From the NCBI GenBank assembly GCA_963920705.1, contig OY987232.1, forward strand, positions 5,769,200-5,833,199: a stretch of DNA of 64,000 nucleotides, in the 5' to 3' direction. The notes under the pieces were generated by a model. It was not told the DNA's origin. It made no database searches and saw nothing but the letters and a program-made list of their open reading frames with translations. Both the position numbers and the translations under genes were made by a program. Positions 12,693-22,804 of this stretch are shown here, piece after piece; the stretch's first letter is position 1; each line of letters begins with the position of its first letter. The DNA is from Odiellus spinosus. Its lineage: Eukaryota > Arthropoda > Arachnida > Opiliones > Phalangiidae.

Positions 12693-13018
12693 GTATTCTC
12701 CCTCCTCCTCCTACCTGGACGTGCGCAGAGTAGATGGGTGGTGTTACGTGCCTTGTCAAGGGGGCCCGAGTTCTGGGGACCGCCCTAGTTCCGCTAAATG
12801 GTAACACACCGTCTCGCCCCAGCTCGGCCGGCTCTGGAGGATATGGTGCTGTCCCCAGTGCCTGCCTTGGCATCATCCCTACGCCAGTGAGTCGGTCCTT
12901 GGGGCCACGGATAGATTGAGGGGGCCGTATGGTAGTGTTGTGCGAGTTAGGGTCGCCCTCTCTCTTCCCGCCTTCTGCTACCTTAGTCCTCACGCACGAG
13001 TGCGGTCCCGCCTGGTTG
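12693..13018. repeat. GC-rich 326-bp insertion in one arm of the fold-back element
   Basis: The opposite arm reads straight through this point ('gttatgtacctaccgggacaggtg', 14560-14583), so this block was added to the left arm only. It is markedly GC-rich, with 'ctcctcctcctacc' near its left edge, and is bordered by 'ggta' and 'gtac'. It may be a SINE or a captured genomic fragment; the origin is not recognised. Confidence 0.55.
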
Positions 13019-13059
13019 TACATAACCTTGCTGAGGTGGAAAATTGACCTTGCACACAT

Positions 13060-13830
13060 ATACGAATTAAGTCTTGTTCAACTTTGGACGCTTCGACGCT
13101 GAAAGAGCCGGATTTCTCTAGAGTCAACGCCACATAAGATTCAGCTTGTTTCGTTTTAAAGTCGCTCATCAGCACCTCACGTACATCACTTTCTCGAAGT
13201 ACAGGGAAGTCTTGAAATTCACTATCCTCAATTCGTGGCCATTTGGACGACTTGCGAAGCAGATAATAGCGCTCAACTACTTCCTCAAGAGGATTTTCTT
13301 CGTAGAGACTGGCAACATTTTTTCGATGTCGTTTTCCCAGGACCCTTTAATATATAATTCCAGATGGCAGGCGTTCAGCAGCGCATCAGCAATTTGAAGA
13401 AGTTCCGGAGCGAACTGTAAGATATGCACTGGTATACGGTTTTGGAAAAAACGATACATCGTCTGCAAATGCCCATTCCTAACTTCAACCGGGAACCTGT
13501 GGTACGTTACTTGTCAGGAACGATTAACTTCTTGCGTGTTGACATGCTCCTCGCCTTTAGACAAAAAAGAAGGCTTTGTAAATTCACAACCAGTTCAGTC
13601 AGTACGCTGTTTTAGTCTCGAAAACCGCGGTCTGCCAGTACAACGTCACCAACTTGAAAGAAAGACTTGAGTTCTTCTATCTTTTTAATAGAATGGTTTA
13701 AAATGCACGCATCGTTATTGCGGGCATTAGCAAAGTAGGGTCCGATTATATTTATTATGTAACCTGTAGTTAAGGACCTCAGAATGTGTGTTAACGACCT
13801 ACGGACGCCAATCTTTGACATCTTCATACC
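13060..13830 (-). pseudogene. DDE_Tnp_4-type transposase fragment (C-terminal half)
   Basis: Read from 13830 downward, the frame gives a GPYFANARNNDACIL-like motif and then GDVVLADRGFRD, which match the second and third catalytic blocks of ISL2EU/Harbinger-like DDE_Tnp_4 transposases. A broken tail continues to about 13060 and shares sequence with the opposite arm (SGSFSVEASKVE). Stops and frame changes occur after the DRGFRD block. The first catalytic block is absent here and is found instead on the plus strand near 14200. Confidence 0.7.
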
Positions 13831-14139
13831 AAGTGATGAAGACTGTAAAGTACTAACTTCATTGTCCGTGCACGAGTTCCTACATGGGCATTCGACTATT
13901 GAGGATATTATTCGTACTATCAGATGCTGTTCATCAAAGACAGCTCTAGCAGTATTATTGGTGGGTGAAATTACGATTCGTTATCTCCAATAAGGTGTTA
14001 TCAATTATATTTCATTTAAATGAAAAATCGGTATCAAACACGGCAAAAGCGGTTGTTATGGCTATATCGGAGCGTTTCTTGCCACATCATTTTGGCCTGC
14101 AACACTTATCACGAGATAATTTGATTACAAACCATCAAT

Positions 14140-14700
14140 CTTGAGTAGCACTAAAACTCTTTGCTAACAAGCCTAATTGTCTTATTACCATTGTAGATGG
14201 CACCTATATCAAGATTGGAAGATCCAAGGACTACCGTTCTTCACAAATCATTCTGTGTGCCAGTCTCTACGAAGAAAATCCTCTTAAGGAAGTAGTTGAG
14301 CGCGATTATCTGCTTCGCAAACCGTCTAAATGGCCACGAATTGAGGATAGTGAATTTCAAGGCTTCCCTGTACTTCGTGAAAGTGATGTGCGTGAGGTGC
14401 TAATGAGCGACTGAAAAACGAAACGCGCTGAATCGTGTGGCGTTGACTATAGAGAAATCCGGCTCTTTCAGTGTCGAAGCGTCCAAAGTTGAATATGACT
14501 TAATTCGTATACGTGTGCCTGGTCAATTTTCCACCTCAGCTGTTCACCAAGCTCTCATTCGTTATGTACCTACCGGGACAGGTGAAAATGACATTAATGG
14601 CTGGTATTTCAATAGCAAAGGTGGTAGTTTGACGATAGGTACTTGTATTCACGTTAGCAGCGTTATCTGGTATCTTGGTTATTGTCGCCATGAAAATTGA
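14140..14700 (+). pseudogene. DDE_Tnp_4-type transposase fragment (first catalytic block joined to tail)
   Basis: TIVDGTYIKIGRSKDYRSSQ (about 14187-14246) matches the first catalytic block of ISL2EU-type transposases. The frame then passes directly into sequence homologous to the C-terminal tail in the opposite arm (SGSFSVEASKVE, then a Gly-rich end). The middle, with the second and third acidic blocks, is deleted from this arm. A stop interrupts the frame at about 14412. Confidence 0.65.
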
Positions 14701-15081
14701 GGCAGTTGGTACCAGTAGTGTAGTGTGTGAAGATGCCACTGAGCTTGGGCTTCCAGACATACGTTAAACGTAGAAAACCTTTGCGTTAAATGAATAATTT
14801 GTGCTTTTTATACAAGTGTGTTTTGTTTAATATGAAATAAAAGTTAAAGATACTGCTCCAGTGTCTACTAATTGGTATATTTCTCTATTTATTTTTCGGG
14901 TTTCTTATACACCAAAGACTATTCAAGTGAGCTATATAGTCTTTGCACAACCCCTGTAAAGCTAGCAAACCGTATTGCATGAATGCGTGACAAGTGGAAC
15001 ATTTCTACAGGCGTTCTGGACTATTTCGAGGCGGTGTAGACGAAATAATTAGGAATTTCATTTTGTCACCAGCACTATACC

Positions 15082-15402
15082 TGTCATGTTCTATTACCCC
15101 CAACGTCTCAAGCGTCAACACCAATTCCAAAAAAAAAAAAAAAAAAAAAAAATTCTGTCTTTGGGAGGATTGTCATGTTCTATAACTGTCATTTTTATAG
15201 TTTAAAAATAAGAACTCGTGAACAGGACGCGAGATTAAAAACAACAACGCGAGTGGGCGCGTGAAAGATTAAAAAATGTAAAAAGTCAGTTAGGCCTAGT
15301 TAAAATCGAAAAACGGTTATGTAAAAAAATCTATAGGGAATAAAATAAGTGTCATCTCAATTTAACCACTCAATTCACAAATAACAAAAGAGAAACATCA
15401 CA
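15082..15402 (+). repeat. Gypsy 5' LTR
   Basis: From 'tctgtctttgggaggattgtc' to 'gagaaacatcaca' it closely matches the 3' LTR at about 20331-20603. The first ~50 bases, and a run of about 26 A near 15129, differ from the 3' copy. The LTRs are otherwise close, which suggests fairly recent insertion. Confidence 0.85.
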
Positions 15403-15403
15403 A

Positions 15404-15420
15404 TGGTGTCAGAAGTGGTC
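15404..15420 (+). promoter_or_regulatory. Primer-binding site
   Basis: TGGTGTCAGAAGTGG begins one base after the LTR. Its complement ends in TGACACCA, as expected for a tRNA 3' end, probably tRNA-Leu; that identity is from family knowledge and was not checked. Confidence 0.65.
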
Positions 15421-15448
15421 TAACCTTACGTGCTTTTGCTGCTACATC

Positions 15449-16371
15449 ATGGCTATAAGTTTACCTTCCTTTCCACCGTTTTCCATCAATGAAAATCAAG
15501 GGAATCTTTATCAACCCGTTGGGAGAAATGGGTAAGAAAATTTGAAATATATCTTGAAGCTTTTGAAATAGTCAACCCAACTCGGAAAAAAGCGTTGCTT
15601 CTGCACTATGCTGGAGATGAGGTTCAAGAACTGTACCCTACTTTACCTTTGCCTCAACAACCTGCCGGAGGTCCGGTTTTAAATGTTTATGATGAGGCTC
15701 TCCAAACACTCACCATCTATTTTACACCTCGGAAAAACACAGTCTTTGAAGTTTTCAAGTTTCGTCAAGCCACTCAAGAAGAAGCCGAAACGATTGATGA
15801 ATATCATGTATGACTACGTTCTTTGGCCCATTCGTGTGATTTTACCAACATGGAACTGGAGATTTTTGGACACATAGTTCAAACGTGTTCGTCTCAATCC
15901 CTTCGTAGAAAGGCCCTTCGTGAACCCAATCTCACATTAAATGAACTATTAATTTTAGCAAGATCCTATGAAATCGCTGATAAGCAAGCAAACACCATTG
16001 AATCCAAAATCTCTCACACTTCGGTAATTAACGCTGTACGATATCCCAAAGCTCCTGTGGAACCATCTCGTCATTTCTTTAATAATCCAATACCACGCTA
16101 TACTCACTCCAATCAAAGACCATTACAACCGATTACTCAAAATTCTCATCAACTAAACTATTCTCACTCGTCCTTACATCAACCTCGAGCTCCCTTGCTT
16201 CGGTGTTATAACTGTGGTGGCCCGTATCCTCACAATGATGGACCTAGGAGTTGCCCTGCTTGGAACAAACAGTGTACCTGGTGTGGAAAATTGAACCACA
16301 TCGAAAACCTTTGCCGTTCCAAGATGATGGATCAACAAGACACTAAAAGCATTTCACCAGAGGGACAGTAG
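15449..16371 (+). pseudogene. gag: Gypsy gag
   Basis: A capsid-like region is split over frames, with a break near 15530 and an in-frame stop at about 15811. It covers ALQTLTIYFTPRKNTVFEVF and continues after the stop with DFTNMELEIFGHIVQ. It is followed by a Pro/Ser/His-rich linker and two zinc knuckles, CYNCGGPYPHNDGPRSC and CTWCGKLNHIENLC, near residues 126-170 of the last frame. The knuckles would bind genomic RNA during particle assembly. Gag order and type fit insect Ty3/gypsy elements. Confidence 0.8.
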
Positions 16372-16421
16372 AAATCCCTCTCAACTAGCTATCGCCACTG
16401 TTGATGAACCTTCCGAAATGA

Positions 16422-19324
16422 GTGAGCACCCCGTTGAGGACGACGGCGCAATATATATTTACGCACTTACACATCATCTGGAAGACTCATATCAACTCCA
16501 ACGAACAAAAAATCCCAGTACCGAGTCGAAATACAACTGTAAGAAATAAAATTAACATCATGGGTCAAACCATTCCAGTTCTTTTGGATTCTGGGGCATG
16601 CATCAATATTTTGGATCACACCACATTTCTTCAACTATCCCCACTTCCGCTCCTAGAACCTTCCACAATCAAAGTCTACCCGTTTGCTTCGGTTGAAGCT
16701 TTACCACTTCAAGGAAAATTTCAAAAGGTTATCACATATGAAAACAAAGAGGTAGAGGCCATTTTCCATGTGCTAGCATCGCATAAAAACGCGTACCCTA
16801 TTCTGGGCGCTCCTACTCTGCGCAAGTTAGACCTTCTGCCCGCAATTAACTCGATTTCCCTCAATAACAATCGGTCATCTGAAATATCGAAAATCCTGGG
16901 AGGATACAAAGAGCTTTTCTCTGGCACGGGTAAACTTACTAATTTCAAGGCACACTTACACATTGATCAAAGCGTTCCACCCGTCATCATATCAAATAGG
17001 CGTATTCCTTTTCATCTTCGGCCACTTGTCGAGAGAGAGATTGAACACCTCATCAAATCCGATATTATAGAACCAGCAGAGGGTCCCACAACTTGGCTTT
17101 CACCAATTGTAGTTGTCCCCAAACCTATTCAATTTTCGAAACCCGAAAACTCCAAAAAACAAAATAATGAACTCGACTCTGCGGATCCAAATATTCCAAA
17201 TGCAGGTCGCACACCTAATATCCGTATTTGTGTTGACATGAGAGAACCAAACAAGGCAATCACGAGGGAAAGACACAATTCTCCAACAGTTGATGACATA
17301 ATACACGCCATGAAGGGAATGAAAATTTTCTCTAAATTAGATTTGAACAAAGGCTATCATCAGCTTTAATTGGATGAAGAATCGAGAAACATTACGACTT
17401 TTTATACACATACGGGTCTTTATAGATACAAACGTCTGAGTTTTGGAATAAATTCAGCAGCGGAAATTTTCCAAAAAGCGATCGAAAGAGTTATAGCTAA
17501 TGTTCCAAATACCATCAACACTAGTGATGACATCCTTATTGGAGGAAAGGATATAACGGATCACGACAAGAAATTGAGAGAAATACTTCAACGTCTCAAA
17601 GATTCCAACCTAACACTTAATGAAAACAAATGTATATTTTCCGAAAAGTCAGTCGTTTTCTTTGGTCACGTATTTTCAAGCGAGGGATTAAAGCCCAACC
17701 CAAAGAAAGTTGAAACATTAGAACAGCTGCCTGCACCCAAAAATGTACACGAACTTCGCAGCTTTTTAGGGCTCGCGAACTACTGCGCCCGTTTTATTCC
17801 CAACTTTGCCACACTTACCGAACTATTACGAATCCTTACAAAGAAAAATATGGAATGGATATGGACAGAGGAACATCAATTGGCCATGGATAACATAAAA
17901 CAAAGTTTAAAAAAAGAAGCTGTTTTAAATTACTACGAACCTTCTAGAGCTTCAGCGGTAATTGTGGACGCAAGTCCCGTTGGACTAGCTGCTATGTTAA
18001 CCCAATACGACAAAAAAGGTCGTGAATATATAATTTCTTTCGCAAGCCGTGCTCTTACTCCAACTGAACAACGATATTCGCAGATAGAACGTGAAGCGTT
18101 GGCAATAGTATTCGGTTGTGAACATTATCACGTTTATCTAAGCGGTACTTCGTTTCAAATACTAACTGACCATAAACCGCTGGTAACTATATTTAATAAT
18201 CCTAGGACCATGACATCAATCAGAATACAAAGGTGGATACTTCGACTTCAACAATACGATTTCAATGTACAATATCAACCAGGTAAAACAAACCCAGTCG
18301 ATTACATTTCGCGACATCCATGTATGAACAATACCTTTAACGAAGAAAATGCAATAGCAGCGGTTTCGCCATTTGGAGCAATATCAATTGATGAGGTGAA
18401 AGTTGCGACAGCGAACGATGAAACCATGACCCTAATCTTCGACGCGATTCAAAATACTTCCCTCTGGGACTCGCACATTCCTTCTGATAAAGAAAAGCTG
18501 CTATGGGAAACTTTCAAGAAAATCAAATATGAACTAACTGAAAGTAATGGATTGCTGTTGCGTGGAAACAAAATAGTTCTGCCAAACTCACTAATTTCCC
18601 GCGCTATAGACATCGCTCACGAGGGACACCCTGGTATAGTGCGAACCAAGCAATTATTACGAGACAAATTGTGGTTTACAAACATTAACAAATAAGTCAA
18701 GGATAAAATCGACGTTTGCGTATCGTGTCTAGCGTCAACACCAAACAAGCAATTTCAGCCACTACAAATGACTCCACTACCAAAATATCCGTGGCATTCA
18801 ATAGCGGTAGATTTTTTTGGACCAACACCAACTGGCGAGTATATCCTGGTTATTGTGGACGAATATAGTCGATATCCCGCAACGGCCATTGTATCATCAA
18901 CATCCGCTATAGCAACAACGAAAGCCCTTAGAGCTTTGTTCTCCTTGTTTGGAATTCCTTCAAAATTAAAATCGGATAACGGCCCACCGTTTACTAGCGC
19001 GGATTTTCAACAATTTGCTAAAGAACTAGGTTTTCGACACCATAAAATCACACCAAGGTGGCCTCAAGCTAACGGTTTGATCGAAAGACTTATGCCCATA
19101 CTCTTTAAAACAATTCGCACGGCTTTTATTGACAAACTTGAATGGAAAATAAACTACTTACCCTTTTGATAAACTACCGATCAACAACATACCCAACGAC
19201 TGGAAAGTCACCCGCATTACTATTTTTTAATAGAGTGATTAACACCAAGCTACCTGCTCTAATATCACCACTACCTGTGGACGAATGTGTTCGGAAACTG
19301 GACGAAAAAAAAAACTGCAAATGA
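16422..19324 (+). pseudogene. pol: Gypsy pol (protease, RT, RNase H, integrase) with internal stops
   Basis: The protease active site is LLDSGACINIL near 16577. RT runs from about 16960 to 17750, with FSKLDLNKGYHQL just before a TAA at 17367-17369 and the catalytic-loop motif TSDDILIGG near 17520. RNase H includes ILTDHKPL near 18160. Integrase has an HHCC zinc domain (HEGHPG...CVSC, about 18610-18735, broken by TAA at 18693-18695). Its core carries AVDFFGP, KSDNGPPF and NGLIER (about 18806, 18970 and 19073). A further stop and frame change follow at about 19166. No chromodomain is visible. This enzyme set copies and inserts the element. Confidence 0.9.
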
Positions 19325-20230
19325 AAATTTACGCTGACCAACAGAATAACGCCACAGAACACACCATAGTTCCTGGCGATTTTGTTCTGTCACAAAACAT
19401 CAATCGGCGAAAATTTCAACCGCTCTTCAATCCAAATCCACATAGAGTAATCACCGTCCATAGGTCCCAAATTACTACTCAAGATGAGAAAGGCAGGATA
19501 CTAATCAGAAATTCTTCAATGGTGAAGAAATTAAAAACCAACGATGAGAACAGGCAACCTATTCACTATTACAAAGATGTCTACTCCGACTTTTACGACG
19601 AATACAGCCACACAAACAATAACGCGCAAAGTCACACTACCTCCAACGCTATCAACAGCAACAATATTACCTCCAATGCTATCAACAGCAATAACACTAC
19701 CTCCAACGCTATCAACAGCAACAATTCTACCCCCACCGCTATCAACAGCCACAACATTACCCCCAACGCTATCAACAGCAACAACACTATCACAAAAGCT
19801 ATCAACAGCAACAACACTATACCCAACGCTATCAACAGCAACAATTCTACCCCCACCGCTATCAACAGCAACAATTCTACACCCCACCGCTATCAACAGC
19901 AACAACATTACCCCCAACGCTATCAACAGCAACAACACTATCACAAAAGCTATCAACAGCAACAACACTATACCCAACGCTATCAACAGCAACAATTCTT
20001 CCCCCACCGCTATCAACAGCAACAACATTAACCCCAACGCTATTAACAGCAACAACATTACCCCCAAAGCTATCAGCAGCAACAACAATACACCCACCCA
20101 TATTAACAGCGGCTCCAGCTCCAACGATATCAACAACACATTCAACTCCGCATCAAGCAAATCCAAGATTTTGCGTCGCTATTCTAGGCGAGCCCGAAAA
20201 CTAGTTAAAAGACTCATAGACGAAGTTTAA
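19285..20230 (+). pseudogene. Gypsy 3' ORF built around a 30-bp minisatellite
   Basis: After the integrase tail the frame enters about 16 copies of a decapeptide, AINSNN plus four variable residues. An indel near 19886 switches the repeat to a frame reading RYQQQQHYPQ. The last part, in a third frame, ends in a basic tail, RRYSRRARKLVKRL. No signal peptide, transmembrane segment or fusion motif is seen, so an envelope role is not supported. It may simply be an expanded C-terminal extension of Pol. Confidence 0.55.
19636..20115 (+). repeat. 30-bp minisatellite, ~16 units
   Basis: The unit is gctatcaacagcaacaa plus 13 more bases, repeated head to tail with point changes. Its length is a multiple of three, so every frame stays open in both directions. 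This explains the hydrophobic Leu/Val/Ala-rich frames on the minus strand here. Confidence 0.95.
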
Positions 20231-20231
20231 A

Positions 20232-20262
<31 letters not shown>

Positions 20263-20330
20263 TTTTACATTTAATGGAACAATAATACTAAATCCTAAAT
20301 TCGAACTAATATTTTTAGGTCCTTATATAT

Positions 20331-20603
20331 ATTCCTAAAAAAAAAAAAAAAAAAAATCTGTCTTTGGGAGGATTGTCGTTCTATAACTGTCATTTTTATA
20401 TTTTAAAAATAAGAACTCGTGAACAGGACGCGAGATTAAAAAACAACAACGCGAGTGGGCGCGTGAAAGATTTTACATTTTTAAAGTCAGTTAGGCCTAG
20501 TTAAAATCGAAAAACGGTTATGTAAAAAAATCTATAGGGAATAAAATAAGTGTCATCTCAATTTAACCACTCAATTCACAAATAACAAAAGAGAAACATC
20601 ACA
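20331..20603 (+). repeat. Gypsy 3' LTR
   Basis: This matches the 5' LTR from 'tctgtctttgggaggattgtc' to 'aacatcaca'. An (AT)n run (about 20240-20262) and a 21-base A run precede it. Its exact left edge is unclear because the first bases do not match the 5' LTR. Confidence 0.8.
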
Positions 20604-20694
20604 ATACCCATGGCAGTTACAAAATAATTATTTTCCAATATTTTCCGAACATAATTATGCATTTAAAATAATAACCGTTCACTATTTTCGAGTG

Positions 20695-22014
20695 GTGGAA
20701 GGCTTTCAGCCAGTTCCGATGCTACATACGAGTGACGTGGCAAGTGTTTCGAGGCAGTTAACCAATATATATTGTTAAAGCTTTCCAAGCGTTTACTTTC
20801 ACGATACATCTTATTCGTTCGAATATCCAAAGGGAACTGTCGAGTAATCATCTTTGATAATTCTTTTATTAAAGGTGACACCAAAAGCCTTCTTTAAATT
20901 ACCAAGAAAAAGCTTTGCCTGACTCTTGTTCCGCACCACGTTAAAGGGGACCTCCACCTAGTACGTGGTTTCTGGTTTGTCCAAGGCAGCTTTTATCGAT
21001 GATTTCTTCATTTTTTCGATTGAGGGAAATGCCTTTCATTTTCGTGACGCTTTTACCGTCGGCTGTTTTGTAGCTATACGATTTGGGTCCTGAACACACA
21101 AATTCAGTCATATAAGTACCCGGAACCTCGTCGGTCCAGTCTCCCATAAATTGACCGAGGGGGGGGGGATTTGTTTTATCATTGTTCTTTCGGACAAAAA
21201 AAACAGAGTCAGTGGCATAATATAAAACCCTGGTGCCCAACTGTTGCAAGGTTTGAAACAAGACAATGCGGCCATAGGAGCCTTTGTAGTACGTCGGACA
21301 AAAGTCTATCTTTTATTTGTAAGACAATATACAAACTTCGTCATTGAAAGGTCGCATATCGGTCAGTTCAATAGTCGGGTCTGTGACAATGGATATGTAG
21401 GCTTCGTAGGTATTGACAAAGACTGTCTTGGGTTTATAGTGGGAAAAACAATTCTTCCCCCATAACGAATTTAATGACAGCTTGGCGACCTGGCGAAGGA
21501 GCGTGTTGCTTGTCACATCCTCAGCTTTAATATCAATGTCTTCCCTCTCCTTGATCGCCCTCAAATATTCCGATTTTTCGGCTTCCGTTTTCACTTCTCT
21601 CGGCCATCCCCAATTTTGAATTGTCAACTTCAAAAAGTTATTGATGTTGCCTCCAAAGAAACCTGGATCCCCACCTTTAACGTAGCGGTATCTTTCAACG
21701 TAGTGATGAATTTACAAAATGACGTAACCAAATTCCACTGCATTGTATATTTCAACACTCGTCCAGCAGCCGTCGAAAGCCCTTTCTTCGTCACTATGGG
21801 TGCACGACTCAAGATCGTTTTCTTTACCTGTCTTACATGAAGAAAAGTTTACCCCTTGTTCGAAAAGATAAGGCTGGTATATAGGCGTTTTTTGGTGCCA
21901 AAATCTTGCAAGACATTAATCGTAGAATAAGATCTCATCCGGTTGAGCCTTTCGGTACAAAACGAGCCCTTCTGTCCGACCACCGTATAACCCGGATTTC
22001 GGGCCAATTGGCTC
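20695..22014 (-). pseudogene. PolB C-terminal fragment in the Polinton derivative
   Basis: Frames 21313-21633, 20941-21261 and 20663-20884 on the minus strand match successive parts of the polymerase at 51214-52371. They include a LSLNSLWG motif B, an altered motif C (ATDSVFF in place of DTDSVFF) and the PKSYSYK region. Several frameshifts, and a G run near 21160, interrupt it. The first catalytic aspartate of motif C is lost, so it would be inactive even without the breaks. Confidence 0.85.
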
Positions 22015-22265
22015 TCGTATCCGTAAAACAAAATCCAAAATAAAGGTGAACATGCTACCAAGAGACAATGTGGATCGTTTGTTAATAAAGAAACACAAAA
22101 GGCAATTGGTATTGTTAATGGTAACAACAATATAAGGAATAGAGCGACGAACCAATTTGGTGGAATTTGAAGAAGTACAATGAAAAACCCAGTAAATAAT
22201 AACCAATAGTCGATCCAGATATCGAGAGTAAAAGTTAAAAACAAGTCAAGATCCAACATCTTCAA
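22015..22265 (-). pseudogene. Terminal membrane-protein gene, truncated and fused to PolB fragment
   Basis: The first ~80 residues match the 60347-60718 gene of the large Polinton (LDIWIDYWLLFTGFFIVLLQ, then further hydrophobic segments). After GYESQ the frame continues into out-of-frame PolB sequence because of the internal deletion. It confirms that the two copies share this terminal gene. Confidence 0.7.
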
Positions 22266-22379
22266 AGTTTGGGTTTACGACTTTAAATGACGTTTACCTG
22301 AAGAGTGTTTTGTTTGATATCTTTAAAGTCACGTGATGTTTTAAAAATGACGTCGGAATGACGTTGATATGAGCCTGGA

Positions 22380-22789
22380 ATTTTACCGATATAGTGGTGA
22401 AAACCTTTCTCAATTTTGGAAAAATAAAGGAGCAGGGACAGAAAAATAAAAATGACGGTCAGTCCTCCTTGAAAATGTTTTTTTCGGCCGGGGGTTAAGG
22501 GTCATGCTGGACTGGCCGGGCGGGGTTTATTAGGCAAATGTTTTGACGGATGAGGTCATTTTTTGACGGATGCGCTGTTTGTTATTTTGGGGGCGGGGCT
22601 AATGAGGCAAATTTGTAGCCTTTGGGGGCGGAGATGATGCAAATTTGTTAACGGATGACGTCATTTGTTTACTTTGGGGGCGGAGATTATGCTAATTTAA
22701 TGATTTGATGACGTCATTGGTTGTTTTGGAGGGGGGTGGAATGATAAGTGTTTCCCCTTTCTGTTTGTACAGGCTTAAACTACTGATAC
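22380..22789. repeat. Right TIR of the Polinton derivative
   Basis: It contains 'gacggatgaggtcatt', 'gggggcggggctaat', 'gatgacgtcattggttgttttgga' and the end 'taaactact'. All are shared in order with 60875-61259 and, inverted, with 40646-41000. Confidence 0.88.
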
Positions 22790-22804
22790 CGAGCGGCCGT
22801 CAAA

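Larger units (their letters stand above)
15082..20603 (+). mobile_element. Ty3/gypsy LTR retrotransposon, complete but inactivated
   Basis: The element starts TGTCATG... and ends ...CATCACA, and is flanked by the 5-bp target duplication ATACC (15077-15081 and 20604-20608). Removing it restores the fold-back arm sequence, which confirms both edges. Order: 5' LTR, primer-binding site, gag, protease-RT-RNase H-integrase, a repeat-bearing 3' ORF, 3' LTR. Stops in gag and pol mean no intact polyprotein. Confidence 0.92.
12149..20690. mobile_element. Fold-back ISL2EU/Harbinger-like transposon, split by a gypsy element
   Basis: The left end CGAAAATAGTGAACGGTTATT (12149) and right end AATAACCGTTCACTATTTTCG (ending 20690) are perfect inverted copies. 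Similarity continues inward: 12149-12692 and 13019-13320 on one arm pair with 14270-15081 and 20604-20690 on the other. Removing the 5.5-kb gypsy insertion leaves about 3 kb. Both arms carry pieces of one transposase gene in opposite orientation, so the structure is an imperfect palindrome. No clear target duplication is seen at the outer ends. Confidence 0.75.
20691..22789 (-). mobile_element. Deletion-derivative Polinton (PolB C-terminal part plus right terminus)
   Basis: Minus-strand sequence from about 22014 down to 20695 is homologous to the PolB C-terminal half and the BIR start at 51130-52560. At about 22015 it jumps to sequence homologous to 60465-61259, the last membrane gene and right TIR of the large Polinton. 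A short shared CTCG/TCG sits at the junction. The right terminus ends ...TAAACTACT at 22789, as in the full element. The left terminus is missing because the fold-back transposon end abuts at 20690/20691. Confidence 0.85.

Noticed and set aside
19531-20166. Long hydrophobic Leu/Val/Ala repeat ORFs on the minus strand
   Set aside because: They are the complement of the 30-bp minisatellite, whose length keeps all frames open. There is no independent evidence for a protein.
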